A stretch of DNA of 64,000 nucleotides, taken from Globodera rostochiensis. Its lineage: Eukaryota > Nematoda > Chromadorea > Rhabditida > Heteroderidae. Shown here one piece after another: positions 11,901 through 30,524 of this stretch. Position 1 is the stretch's first letter. The number at the start of each line of letters is the position of its first letter. Below the pieces are notes generated by a model. It was given only the letters and a program-made list of their open reading frames with translations, was not told where the DNA came from and ran no database searches. The position numbers and the translations under genes were made by a program. The stretch spans positions 1,808,733 to 1,872,732 of the forward strand of contig JAEVLN010000002.1 of assembly GCA_018350325.1 (NCBI GenBank), given 5' to 3'.

Positions 11901-12394
11901 TTTTGGAGAGCTTTTCAATTTGCAATTCCCGGGGTTAGTTTGGTCCAGTCATCGCGGGGTGGGGCAATCCCCACTCCCCGAAATGTTATTTAAAATACGC
12001 CCTAACATCGACTTTTTCTCCAACTGCACTACCTGCGTGGTTTTTCATGCTTTTGTAATGATTGGACTGTCCTCCTCCCTAGTTTCGTGTCGTCTGGCCA
12101 GATAAGACCCTCTTGTCAAAGTCCCAATACTTCGTTAAAATAAAATTTATTAACAAGATAGGATTGAGGATGTAAAGTTTGTGTCCTATATATTGAGTCA
12201 AATTTTTATTCAAGTTTTCGGGGGTTTATAATCCGAATTCGAAAAAGACCATTACACCGAGAAATAACGCCATTTTTTCTTTCCAACACACACAACATTA
12301 AAGAAACAACACATCGAACAATAAAAACAACAACAGTTGTTGAAAAATGTTGCTTTCGTATCCGTATGTTCAGTTGACGAAATATAAGCGGCAA
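11901..12394. other. Convergent 3' region, RRM/F-box gene and helicase
   Basis: This holds the 3' UTRs of two convergent genes. aataaa-like signals occur as aaataaaa near 12138 on the plus strand. I see no further gene. Confidence 0.55.
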
Positions 12395-15329
<2,935 letters not shown>

Positions 15330-16996
15330 TTGCTGCTTGTTGGACTGTCTATTTTAAACTTGAATCAGACGAATCGTCCAAGTTTGCTTAAGTCTAAAAG
15401 TTATTTGTTTCTGCGAGAAAATTGTGGTTTATTGTTTTTCGTCGAATCATATACCAATCGACTCCACTCTAAGCCTAACGAACGAAAGAGGAAAAATGTT
15501 TGCGCGGAAGCAACTAGCAAGTTATAGCCCATCAAGGTTGACAAATCCATAGGGGGAAGGAGGGACCCTTTTGGTGAAAAGTTTGGATCACTAGCCTTTT
15601 TGTTTTTAGCTTATTGTTACTACCTATGTATTAGCGATCCTAAAAGGCGAAACGCGGTACATATTCCTAGGATTGGATCAAGCCCGGACCCAGTTCTGAT
15701 TGACATGAGCCAAAAAAACCCCCGGGTCCTAGGAACGGCTTTCCGAAATTTCGATCTGTGCTCTGATTTGAAATCAAAAATTCTAAATAAAATAAAAAGT
15801 CCAAGATTTAAGTTCTAGTAATTTCAAACAAAACCAGAAATACACAGCAAAGAATAAAGAATGAAATTAAAAGGATTTCAACATTCTTTGCCTAACAAGT
15901 ACTAAGTACGCGGAGAAGATTAAAGAGTATGTATAATCATGCTGACTTGTGAGAAAGAAGACTAAAAGCAGCGTACGCTTCTCTAACACTCAACTGCCTT
16001 CCCACACAATATGTATCTATGTTGTATGTATTTAATTCTCTCTATGCTCTGATAATTTTACAAAAATTGTAAAGAGAAAACCGAGCAGCGCACATTTCTC
16101 TAACTGTATGTCTTCCCACACATTCAAATTTTTGGCTTCTCTAAGCTCTTTTATTTCATTTTTTACTAAATTTATTGAATTTCTTAAGATTTTCAGTCTG
16201 CTGCGCCTTTCCGTGTGGGGGGACATTTTGCCGATGGACTTTCGTCGAGTCGGCCGACGACAAAATGCCCGACGGACAAAAGGTCCGGTATGCCAAAATC
16301 GGACAAAATGTCCGGTAATGGGGAAAACAACAAGAGTCGAACCCGGGCCCGAATTCTAACATGTTTTCAAAAATCAATTCGGCTGGTTTTCCATAGTATA
16401 GTAGGCCTAAGTATAATCGACTGCGTTGCCTTTTATAAAATGGTAAAAACTTCAATCAAACTTAGGTATCATGTTTGCTTTAAGTGTCGGAATCGATTCA
16501 AATTAATAATTTTTATTTATTAAAAAATATTTGTTAAAAAACGCGATGCTTTCATAATTTAAAATTTCTTTCTCTTCGCCAACTCGTTCCCCCTGGTCAA
16601 CGGAGTGGTGGGGGGTGACAGCGCCGGTGAACGAGTCGGCTAGCGTTGAATGAGTTGGTCATGACGAGTTAAATAAATTCATTATAATACCGGTTTATAG
16701 GTCGAGCGACATAATATTTCTTTGGTCTACATAGTCGCATATCCTTCTTCTGTTTTATTTGATGACACTGACAAATTTATGATTTTTTATTTAGCAATCA
16801 ATCAGGCAAAATGGTGGAGGCGAGGCGCTGGGGGAATATTTATTAGTAATTCGTCGACTAATTGATTTCCCCTAAACTTTGCTTCCGCCTGTCTTCGTTC
16901 TCCCAAACCGTTTATTCGATTATTATTATTATTCTCCCACTCGTCCAATTCCAAAATCGCCCCATTCGTGCACATAACAAGCCCAAATTTTAATTG
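15330..16996. other. Divergent spacer, helicase (-) and acid phosphatase (+)
   Basis: No coding exon is supported. The sequence tttaaaatag just upstream of the helicase ATG could be an outron acceptor. The part 16215-16345 contains repeated 'gacaaaatg' and 'ggtccgg' words in both orientations, like the interior of the foldback elements described elsewhere, but I could not define its ends. Confidence 0.5.
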
Positions 16997-19900
16997 ATGC
17001 AGAAAAAACCAACCCAATGCTCAATCATTGTTTACCTTTGCCTGCTTTTCAATTTCGTCGTAATCCGAACATTGCATTCCGAACGGGTTGCAGACCAGAA
17101 AACCGAATTGGAAACCCTGAAATTTGTGCATGTCCTTTGGCGACACGGCGTGCGGACTCCCGCAATTGAAGTGACATTTTATGTTTTTTGGGGGCAGGGG
17201 GATTGGACTTAACAAGAATAAATAAAACTATTTTTTTTTAATTTTTCCTGTTCTTACAAAACCGACCATTTTTCTAATTAAAATTTCCAGATGGCAAAGG
17301 AACCACGAGAGTGGAAGCAAGGACTTGGAGAGCTAACCACAAAAGGTGTCGAAATCTTTTCAATAGAATGCATTTTTCAACAATTAATGGTGTTTTATTT
17401 GTTATACAACCTACTTCAGGCATGGGCCAACTGTTCCGGCTTGGCCAATGGATTCGTCGTCGCTATGACGGAGGTGTGTCAATACGTCGGGTTGCGATGA
17501 TAAATTACAAATTTTCTGTATGTTAAGGCTTCCTCTCACCCGAATACAACAATTACGAGCTGTACGTCCGAAGTTCGGACTTCAATCGGACACTGATGTC
17601 CGCGCAAGCGCTGCTCGCCGGACTTTATCCGCCAAGGACAAACAAAACATTCACACCAGATCTGAATTGGCAACCGTTCCCTGTCCACACGGAGCCCAGG
17701 GAGATTGATCGAGTAAAAAGACGTAAAAATACTATAAAAAGGAAATTTCTTATGTTTTTTTATTTTTAGCATATTCATTAATTTTAAGTGGGATTTCGGT
17801 AGCTCGAATTTTAGGAGCACTGGAGTTCGTAATCCGGAAATCTTGCGGGAGTCTCGATCCCTGTCGGTTTCTATTCAGAAACACTTGCGCAAATTTACAT
17901 AAAATGGAAATAAATAAATTCAAATTTTAAGGAAATTCTATGGCATATCAATGGTTTTTATACATTTGTAGTTCAGGTGATATTTGATGGCACCAATTGT
18001 GACGCAATGGTAGCGGAGGAGCAAAGTGTGTTTAACAGTGCCGAAGTTAAAGCAATTGAACGTTCCAACATCGAATTTCTGAGCTTTCTTGCCGCCCAAT
18101 CCGGCTTTGAGAGGATGCCGTTGCCGCTTCGCGAAATGCGCTACGTGTTCGACCCGATCACTTGCATTGTAGGAGCAAATACAGACTAGGGTTCGAAAAA
18201 AGACTTTGACAGATGGAGAGGGCCTCCTTCCCTCAAAAAACTTGCATTTTGAAACATTGGCGAAATTTTTCATCAACAAATTTTAAAAATTCTAAAAAAT
18301 TTACTGAAAATTGGACTTTTTGGGGGAAAAATTGCTTAGGAAAAATGCAATATAATCCAAAAATGCACCCCCAAAAGATTGACTTTTTTCAAATTAGCCC
18401 CCCCCCCCGAAAAAAAGCTCTGGCTACGCCCTTGGGGGACGGGCGGGCTTTTCCTGGCGGATATTGGTTTTAGCCCCGGGGGGGGTTGAATCTTGCCCGA
18501 CTTGGGTCCGAATTTGAGCGCCTGGTGTAGAAAATAAACTTAGAAAAGATTAACTAGACTTAGGAAATTTAGAAATTTAATTTGCGCAATTTGTCACCTA
18601 TTTAGCATTTGAACGGCGAGGGAAAGGAACTACCAAAGTGGGCAAATGCTTCGGTCATTGACCGTATTTGGCAACTCAACGACATTTCGTCAGCTTATCT
18701 TTACAACACCACAAAAATGGCCCGTTTCCGAGCCGGTGAATCCATTCATTCATTAAGTTACCGTTTAGCTAGAGAGAATACATACATTTTGTTGTTAAAA
18801 ATGTGTTTAATAAATAGAATTTCCCAATTTTGAGTGGGCATAGTATGAGAGTATCAGACAACTTTTCTCAGTCTTAATAATTTTAGGCCTTTTGGAGATT
18901 GGTGCTGATTGGAGGGGGGGGGGGGTAAAAAGTGTTTTTATTTTATTTTATTAAAAGTTAAATTAATTTCTTTTTGGTATTTTTTATTAAGGAAATCTTT
19001 TTTGGCATTTTTACAAAATAAGAGCCCCCTCTATCCCTCTGTTCCCCCTGGATACGTGCCTAGCCTAATGCAAATGTTCAACATGCCTCTCATAATCCAA
19101 TGGTTTAGGCGTTCTCTTTACGGAAATTCTGGAACGAATGAAGAGCATTCAAAACGGGTTTGGTGCCAAATACGATTCGCGACAACGGATGCACGCCTAT
19201 TCCGCGCACGACACGACTCGTAATTTTTTTTTATTGTGAAAATTTTTGAAAAAATTTGTATAAAGAATATTTATGATAGAAATTAATTTTTGCATCCACA
19301 GTTGCCGGTGTGCTGGCCGCGTTCGGCATCCGTCCGTCACCCTTCCCACGCTTTGCCACAGCGCTTTTCATTGAGCTTCATCGTATGCCATCGGCACACC
19401 CCCCGGGGCATTCTGTCCGACTGTTCTACCGGAACGAGACCGACAGCGGTACACTGTGGGAATGGCCCATCCCCGACTGTCCATCACCATGCACATTGGA
19501 CCAACTGGAGCACGCGCGAGCGTCAATACTGACCACAGCGGAGGAACAGAACAAAGGTTTGAAATCGGAAATAATTAAATTTTTAATGTTCGGCATGACT
19601 AGGACTCCTAATAATTAGCCATTCGAAAAAATCTATCTATGTTGCAGTCTCGGCCTTAAAACCCAACACCCGGGGCGTGGATTTACAAAAATTTCTCGAA
19701 AATTCCGGTTTCACGCCCCCCAATAAATAGCTTTCGGAGGATGAGATGAGAGGTACTAAACGGAGTTGTTTGGTTTAACCGATCGAAACGAAAAGTCTTT
19801 TTTATTCGTTTAAAATTGCAGAATGTGGTGGTGTCCGTTCTACAAAATTTGTGTGGACAGCTGACGATCAATTGGCATCGCGACACCGTGAACACATTTA

Positions 19901-20621
19901 TATCGGTCCGTTTTAAAATGTTTTGTTTCCTATATTTTGGATATTTTTTATTTATTTTAAAGCTCTGGTTTGTGCCCTTTCACTTCTCTGCTCCGCATTG
20001 TTTCTTTACATTGTGTGCCGTTCCCTTATGAGTTCTCATCGACGCAAGGTTTTTTCACTGGCACCAAATGGTAAATCAATAAACATCCTTCGCCAGGGGC
20101 GTAGCCAGGAAAAATTTTCGGAGGAGGAATTTGTCCATCTGAGCGCGGTCATATGTCATTCCATCTGAGCGCCAGGAGCGGTCCCGGGAGAATTTTTTGA
20201 TTTTTGATTGCAATTTGTTAAGAAAATTGCTCAAGCAAAACAATAGGGTCCCCCTCTTGTGTTTTTGTTGTTAAATTTCATTTGGGGGGAAGGTGGTGGC
20301 CCCTCCCCCTTCCCCCCCCCCTGGATACGCCCCTGTCCTGCGCTAAAACATTTTGGAAACAAAAAGGGGACAATTATTCAAATTTGTAATGCTCTATGTG
20401 ATTTCGAGAATTTTACTGCGGTTATATTCCTTTATTTTTTCAAAATTTCCGACTCCACTATCAGGAAAAAGTGGCACATTTTTTAACAAAATAAAATGTT
20501 TCTAGAAAAGAGATTGGAAATGGAGGAAAATGAAATGCGCGCCTGGCAGTATAGCATCAACAGCAACAACAATGTTGCTGCTGGACGAATTGGGGCAGTC
20601 GACCGGAAACGACGACAGTGA
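16997..20621 (+). CDS. Membrane-anchored histidine acid phosphatase
   Basis: Hydrolyses phosphomonoesters at acid pH in the secretory, lysosomal or extracellular space. Exons 16997-17170, 17291-17345, 17420-17473, 17528-17712, 17977-18168, 18606-18735, 19109-19219, 19302-19556, 19822-19905, 19963-20070 and 20506-20621 join in phase to 487 residues. An N-terminal hydrophobic signal lies at 9-23. RHGVRTP at 49-55 is the phosphohistidine motif. The next blocks are [28 protein letters not shown] and [23 protein letters not shown], and HAYSAHDTT near 290-300 is the proton-donor HD motif. A transmembrane helix follows at about 414-434 ([18 protein letters not shown]), then a basic cytosolic tail, so this is a type I membrane protein. 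Cysteines and N-glycosylation sites suit a secreted ectodomain. The last exon (tail) is least certain. Nematode genomes usually hold many such paralogs, so no symbol is given. Confidence 0.9.
20094..20335. mobile_element. CAGGG-family MITE in acid phosphatase intron
   Basis: Ends caggggcgtagccagg and ctggatacgcccctg; flanks tccttcgc and tcctgcgc match 7 of 8. Interior phrases (tttcggagg, gcgccaggagcgg) are shared with 5990-6271. It lies between the last two coding exons. Confidence 0.82.
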
Positions 20622-21402
20622 CGACGACGAATTTGGAGACGGACGAGGAAGAAAGCAACGAGAAGCGGAGGCAATCATGAAGATGACGGATTATAATAGA
20701 AGCCTTACAAAAAAAATAGCTTTTTGATCATTTTTGTATTTGAGCTGGTCTGAAAATGTTTAAATTGTATTCTCCCACCAAACGAATGGCCAAAATTGTA
20801 AAACGGTGTCAACTGATTTTCTGCAATGTTTTGACTGCCATTTGTCAATTTGTTTTATGTTGTAAAACCTTTCTCCAAAATACGTCATTTTGTACACGAT
20901 TGTGAAATGCTCTATAAATTAGTGTGATTTACCGGTTTTTGAATTTATACTTAAGGGAGAAATAAACCGAAGCTTGAGTGAAGTTTAGGCTGTTCGAAAG
21001 CTCTCTAGAGTAAAAGCTAAATCATTAAGCTAGGTCCCTGCAAATAGACAAAAAAGAAATTCCTTGGATTCTGTTAAAAAATTAACATTTTTTTGGGATT
21101 TCAAACCTGCAAACTCAAAACAAGTTCTATAATAAAGATTATCACACCATATTAAACAAGCCCAACTTTTTACAAATATAATAGACAACCAAAATAAATT
21201 ATTTTATTAGCAATGGTATAGGTAAATTTAATGAAATACAAAAAACAGGTAGACAAGATAAAAAATTGCGCAATGTCAGAAGCGGGGATAAAAAAGAAAA
21301 ACTAAAAACAAAAATTTTGAAAATAAATTATAAATCCAGTCAAAAACTTGTCTACAAGGCAGTCTTTGGCATCAAAAGGCCCACATGCCTCCCCCGCCCG
21401 TT
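20622..21402. other. Convergent 3' region, acid phosphatase and GFAT
   Basis: AT-rich 3' flank of two convergent genes, with aataaa at 20961 (plus strand). Otherwise I see nothing in it. Confidence 0.5.
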
Positions 21403-26209
<4,807 letters not shown>

Positions 26210-26422
26210 TTTGGATTCGCGTTCGACCTTGATTGAGGAGAGGAGATTAAAAGAACAAAAGTTTGAAAATCATAATGAACTTGAATTTTAAAAATGCGAT
26301 TTAAAAAATCATTGAGCTGGGGAAGAAGTTTTGAAGAGGCCTCAATTAGTTTAGCATCCTAATTCAAAAAAGTTTATACAATTGGTGATGAGTTGGGTGG
26401 TGGATTAGATGGGTGTTATGAG

Positions 26423-26656
26423 TAGGGAGTCCAAAAATATGCACAAAATCTTCAAATCACCAAAAACTGCAAAATATGCACATAAAATGAAAAAATATGC
26501 AGATAAATTTTTCCAAATTCAAAATTTTCACAAATCACGAAAAAATCAATTTTAGGGGTGTATTTTTGAAAATTTTTAAAGTCGATCTTAGGGGTATATT
26601 TTCCGTTTTTATTGCATTTTTGTTGAGGGATTTTTGAAAATGGCGAAGACTCCCTA
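26423..26656. mobile_element. Foldback element with tagggagtc ends
   Basis: Ends tagggagtcc and gactcccta; flanks gttatgag and ttgatgag match only 6 of 8. Interior repeats aatatgcac words, as also seen near 4910-4980. Confidence 0.6.
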
Positions 26657-27904
26657 TTGATGAGTTGGGGGAGCCCAATTCGACAAAACAAAGCTCAGAA
26701 AAAAAAACATAGGTCAAAGCCTAAAAATCACCGCCCTAATGGATTGATTACCTTACCAACCAACCAACCCGTTGCTCAATTCTCATAAATTTATTTGTTA
26801 TGGATCGGCCTAAAGCTAAAGTACTATGACCGCAAAACTCACTAAAAATGAATAAAAGATGAAAATGTGAGAATGAATTTGCGAATTGACGGGGGGGGGG
26901 GGGACAGTGCGAAAATTGTTTAATCAACCGCAGCTAACCATCCGTATTCTCGTACACGTAATCTCCACCCCACACATCACACATAATGTATACGTAAATA
27001 TGTATTACGCACAATTCAAATCCACTCATTCACAACCCCTTTTTGCAAATCGATCAAATTGACCGAATTATTCCCTTTTTTTTTCACGCTCCTCCTCCCT
27101 TCCCCACTCTCCGCGTCATTGGATTGGGAGAAAATGCAAAAAAGGTTGAATCACAAAAACTAAAAAGTCCCTAAAATTTTCCTCTTTTTTTTTTTTGATG
27201 AATCTTTTGATTGAAAGTTCTTTTGTTGTTGTGTATGATAAAATAGAGTTAGTAAATTGCAATTAACTCGTTCCTGAACTTCAAAAACGATTCACTTTTT
27301 TCCCCTTAAAGACCAAAATTTCGAAAATTTTTACAGAATGAATGGATATGTTGGTGGGAATTCTGCTGATTTTGCATTTTCCAACATTTTGACACTTTTT
27401 TCCCCCATTTTAATGGCACTTCACAGGCCAAACAACGACCAAATACATTATACTTCCCCTCCACTCACTCCTCCCAAAATGTAATTAGCGGCAACAAAAG
27501 GGGGAGAATGAATGGTGCACAAAACATTAAATGTGGGGGGGGGGGGACGGAAATGGCATCCGCCATCAGTCATCCTGCCGCCGCAGCACACCTTCGGCTC
27601 GCTTTGTTTGCATTTTATGGCCTCAAAAAAAACATAATTTCTCCAGACACGAGAAAGGGATGGGGGGGGCCATTTTGCTCTCGGCGACTTTTGTGATGAT
27701 TTCGAGAAAAAGAAGCGCAATGCGCAACTCCTCTAAACACAGACACAAAATTACGACATCAATTCATAGGCAAAGACACCAACAACAAGGACGGCGGAAT
27801 GATAAAAGGAAAATTGTGGACGGAAATTTGTGCATATTTGGGCATGCTATTAAATGCTCCCACGGACAAAATGGGCCCTAATGGAAAAACCTTTCAATAC
27901 ATAC

Positions 27905-27976
27905 ATTTTGTCCCCTAATGCGAATCGAACAAATGGTCCCACGGACGGGAGTCGCTCACGACTGGGCGCCAGAGAC
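27905..27976 (-). repeat. Degenerate tRNA-like sequence
   Basis: On the minus strand it reads tctctggcgcccagtcg (A-box-like), an anticodon-arm-like tccc..ggga, and tgttcgattcg (B-box-like). The T stem does not pair. Probably a tRNA pseudogene or SINE head. Confidence 0.4.
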
Positions 27977-27984
27977 CTTTGAAC

Positions 27985-28541
27985 TAGGGTAGTGTGGGAC
28001 CGGAACTCTGGGACCAGAAAAATCTGGACCGGGATCAAGATTTTTAACCGGTACTCGGGACGAACCGGGACTTTTCAAGGGAGAAATTTTTCTTTTATCA
28101 ATCCACCAACACATATTGTTCATTTTCAAAATCATTGTCAAATTGATTTTCTGTTTTAGTGCTAGATCGTTTTCAAAAAAAAAATTTGAATTTTTCTGGG
28201 AGGGAGAGCCCGGTGTCGGGAAAAATTTTGGGATTTTTGTTAAGGATTTCATCAAAATTTTAACAAAATTAAGCATTTTGCTTCGGAATTTCAAAAAAAA
28301 ATTGGTTTATATGACAGTGGAAGATGCCCGGCGGTGCCGACAGGCGCCGCCGGGAAAATTTTTCAAAAATTGGCAATCTTTGTTAAGAAATTTAAGCAAA
28401 AATTCAGAAAGATGTGATGAATTTATTTCAAAAATTCTTTTTTTGCTCGCATTTTAATTTTAAAAATATTTAGAAATTTATTAAAAATATTTTATTAATA
28501 AGTGGAAGAGTATGTGATAGACCCCCCGTACTACTACCCTA
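27985..28541. mobile_element. hAT-like element, first of two at one target
   Basis: Ends tagggtagtgtgggacc and ..gtactactaccta-like (ctaccct a at 28541), flanked by ctttgaac at 27977-27984 and 28542-28549. The left subterminal part carries gggacc/ggaccgg words; the interior is AT-rich with no coding signal. Confidence 0.75.
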
Positions 28542-28549
28542 CTTTGAAC

Positions 28550-28808
28550 TAGTGTTCGGCAAATGGGGTTTTTCGATAATTGGTAAATTACCGTCACCGA
28601 AAAATCCCGAAATCTTAAATTTTGGTCGGTAATCGGTAACGGTTAATCGGTAACTTTCTTCGGTAATTACCGTTTTACCGCGGTAAAACGGTAGGTAAAA
28701 TTCGGTAAATTACCGTTACCGAAAAATACCGAAATCCCAAACATTTTTCTCGGTCGATTAATACCGAAAAAATTACTGCGGTAATAACGCGTACCGTGCC
28801 GAACACTA
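28550..28808. mobile_element. hAT-like 'cggtaa' element, second at the same target
   Basis: Ends tagtgttcggca / tgccgaacacta, flanked by ctttgaac at 28542-28549 and 28809-28816. Interior built almost wholly of cggtaa, ttaccg and ccgaaaa words. Confidence 0.88.
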
Positions 28809-30193
28809 CTTTGAACTATATACAATAACTCTGTTTGTAATCAACCAACCTAAACCAGGGATCGTATCTGTCCTTATTTGAGGGGTGCCAAACTTATAAA
28901 TTGAAAGAAAAGTGAAACAACACAGAAATGAAAACACAATTTAATTGTTTAATTCACTTTTTATTGTTGAACCCCCAAGTTTACTTGTCCATATTTGGGT
29001 GTGTAAAATTTATTTTTTGAAGTCTCGCTTTTTTTGCATTCCCTTTTTTTCTGAAAGGCAATTTTGATTGATGGGTTATGATGAGAACTCTGACTATGAG
29101 GTTTTTGTTTACGCTTTTATGACTTCTTAATCCAACAAAAAATTCTCGGACAATACCCAAACCCATCTTGCGCAATTTTTGATGATCTCGAAAACTGCCA
29201 CAAAGTCAAGACAGTTTAATTTATCATTCACATATAAGTAGCATTTTTTTAAAATAAATTTCTACCAATAATATGGTTCAATCATTATTGGCATAAAACT
29301 TGGCAAAATAATTAAACTGTTCACTGATCCGGAAAGGTCATTTGCCTGTTGAATGGGAAAGGGAGACAACGAACGGAGGCATTGAGTGAGAATAGGTAGT
29401 CGAATAATTTTGCCACATTGTGTTGTCCAATGGGGATTAGGTACACCGTGCCAATTTCTGCTATGCTTGAACTGGCACGACAAACCCCACCCGACCACCG
29501 ACCCCATTATTTTTGCTGATGTTGAACATTGGGGATGATACCGTTTATTATACTATAGTAGCCCCTTTCTTTTCATTTTGTTGCATTGGTAATTGTTTTG
29601 TTTGTAGCTTCTATTTTTTGAAAAAAATTAAAGTCGATAAAAGGTGTTTTTAGAGGTAATTCGGGGGTGTAGAGTCCGAGTCTGACCCCCGTTTTGACCA
29701 ATTCCTGTGTAACTCCGTACCCGAATTCGAACAATTTTTGGAAAATTAAAATTTTCCAAAAGTCAATTATGGCTCAAAATCATTTAAAAGCATGAATATA
29801 TGGCGTGTCAAATCTACGATGGTTCAACGTAGACGAATTTCTGTGGCCAAAACTTTCTTTCAACAATTTATTTAGGTAGGTAGATATCTTTAAATCAAAA
29901 TCAAAAAAAATTGTTTGGATAAAAAGGACGTTTCAAATTCTTTGTATTATTTGTTTTATTTTTTGTGCAATTCATTCTAAATGTTAGAACTTTTCCACAA
30001 AAAGCATTTTTTATCTACCTAAAACTATGTATGAAAGATGGATGGCAGAACTAAAAACACCGTCTCAATGCGGTCAGATTTCTTCGGCACACCTGCTGTA
30101 GATGGGCACAAAAAAAGAGCGATGGTCGTCGAGCAAATTGAATTTGACGAGACGAAAATTGAGATTCAACAATCTACATCTACATCTTATGGA

Positions 30194-30524
30194 TAGGGGT
30201 GGGATTTTTAGGCTCAAAAAACTTGAGCATTAAACATGTTAATTTTGTCATGTGGTTTTGCTTTTTTAAAACTCTTAGGAAATTTGGCCAAAAATACTTA
30301 TAAGGCCATACTATCATTGTGCAAATTCCAACTTGGCAAGCTTGAACAGGCGGCCAAGTTGATTTGTGAAATTACGCATGATAAAACTAAATAGCTGAAA
30401 ATTTGCACAATGATAGTATGGCCTTAGAAGTATTTTTGGCCAAATTAGAGTTTTAAAAAATGCAAAATCACACGACAAAAATTAGCATGTTTAATGCTCA
30501 AGCGAGCCTAAAATCCCAGCCCTA
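30194..30524. mobile_element. 331-bp palindromic element
   Basis: Arms of about 130-150 nt run from taggggtgggatttttaggc to gcctaaaatcccagcccta; flanks cttatgga and cttatgaa match 7 of 8. Only a short central loop is unpaired. Confidence 0.82.
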
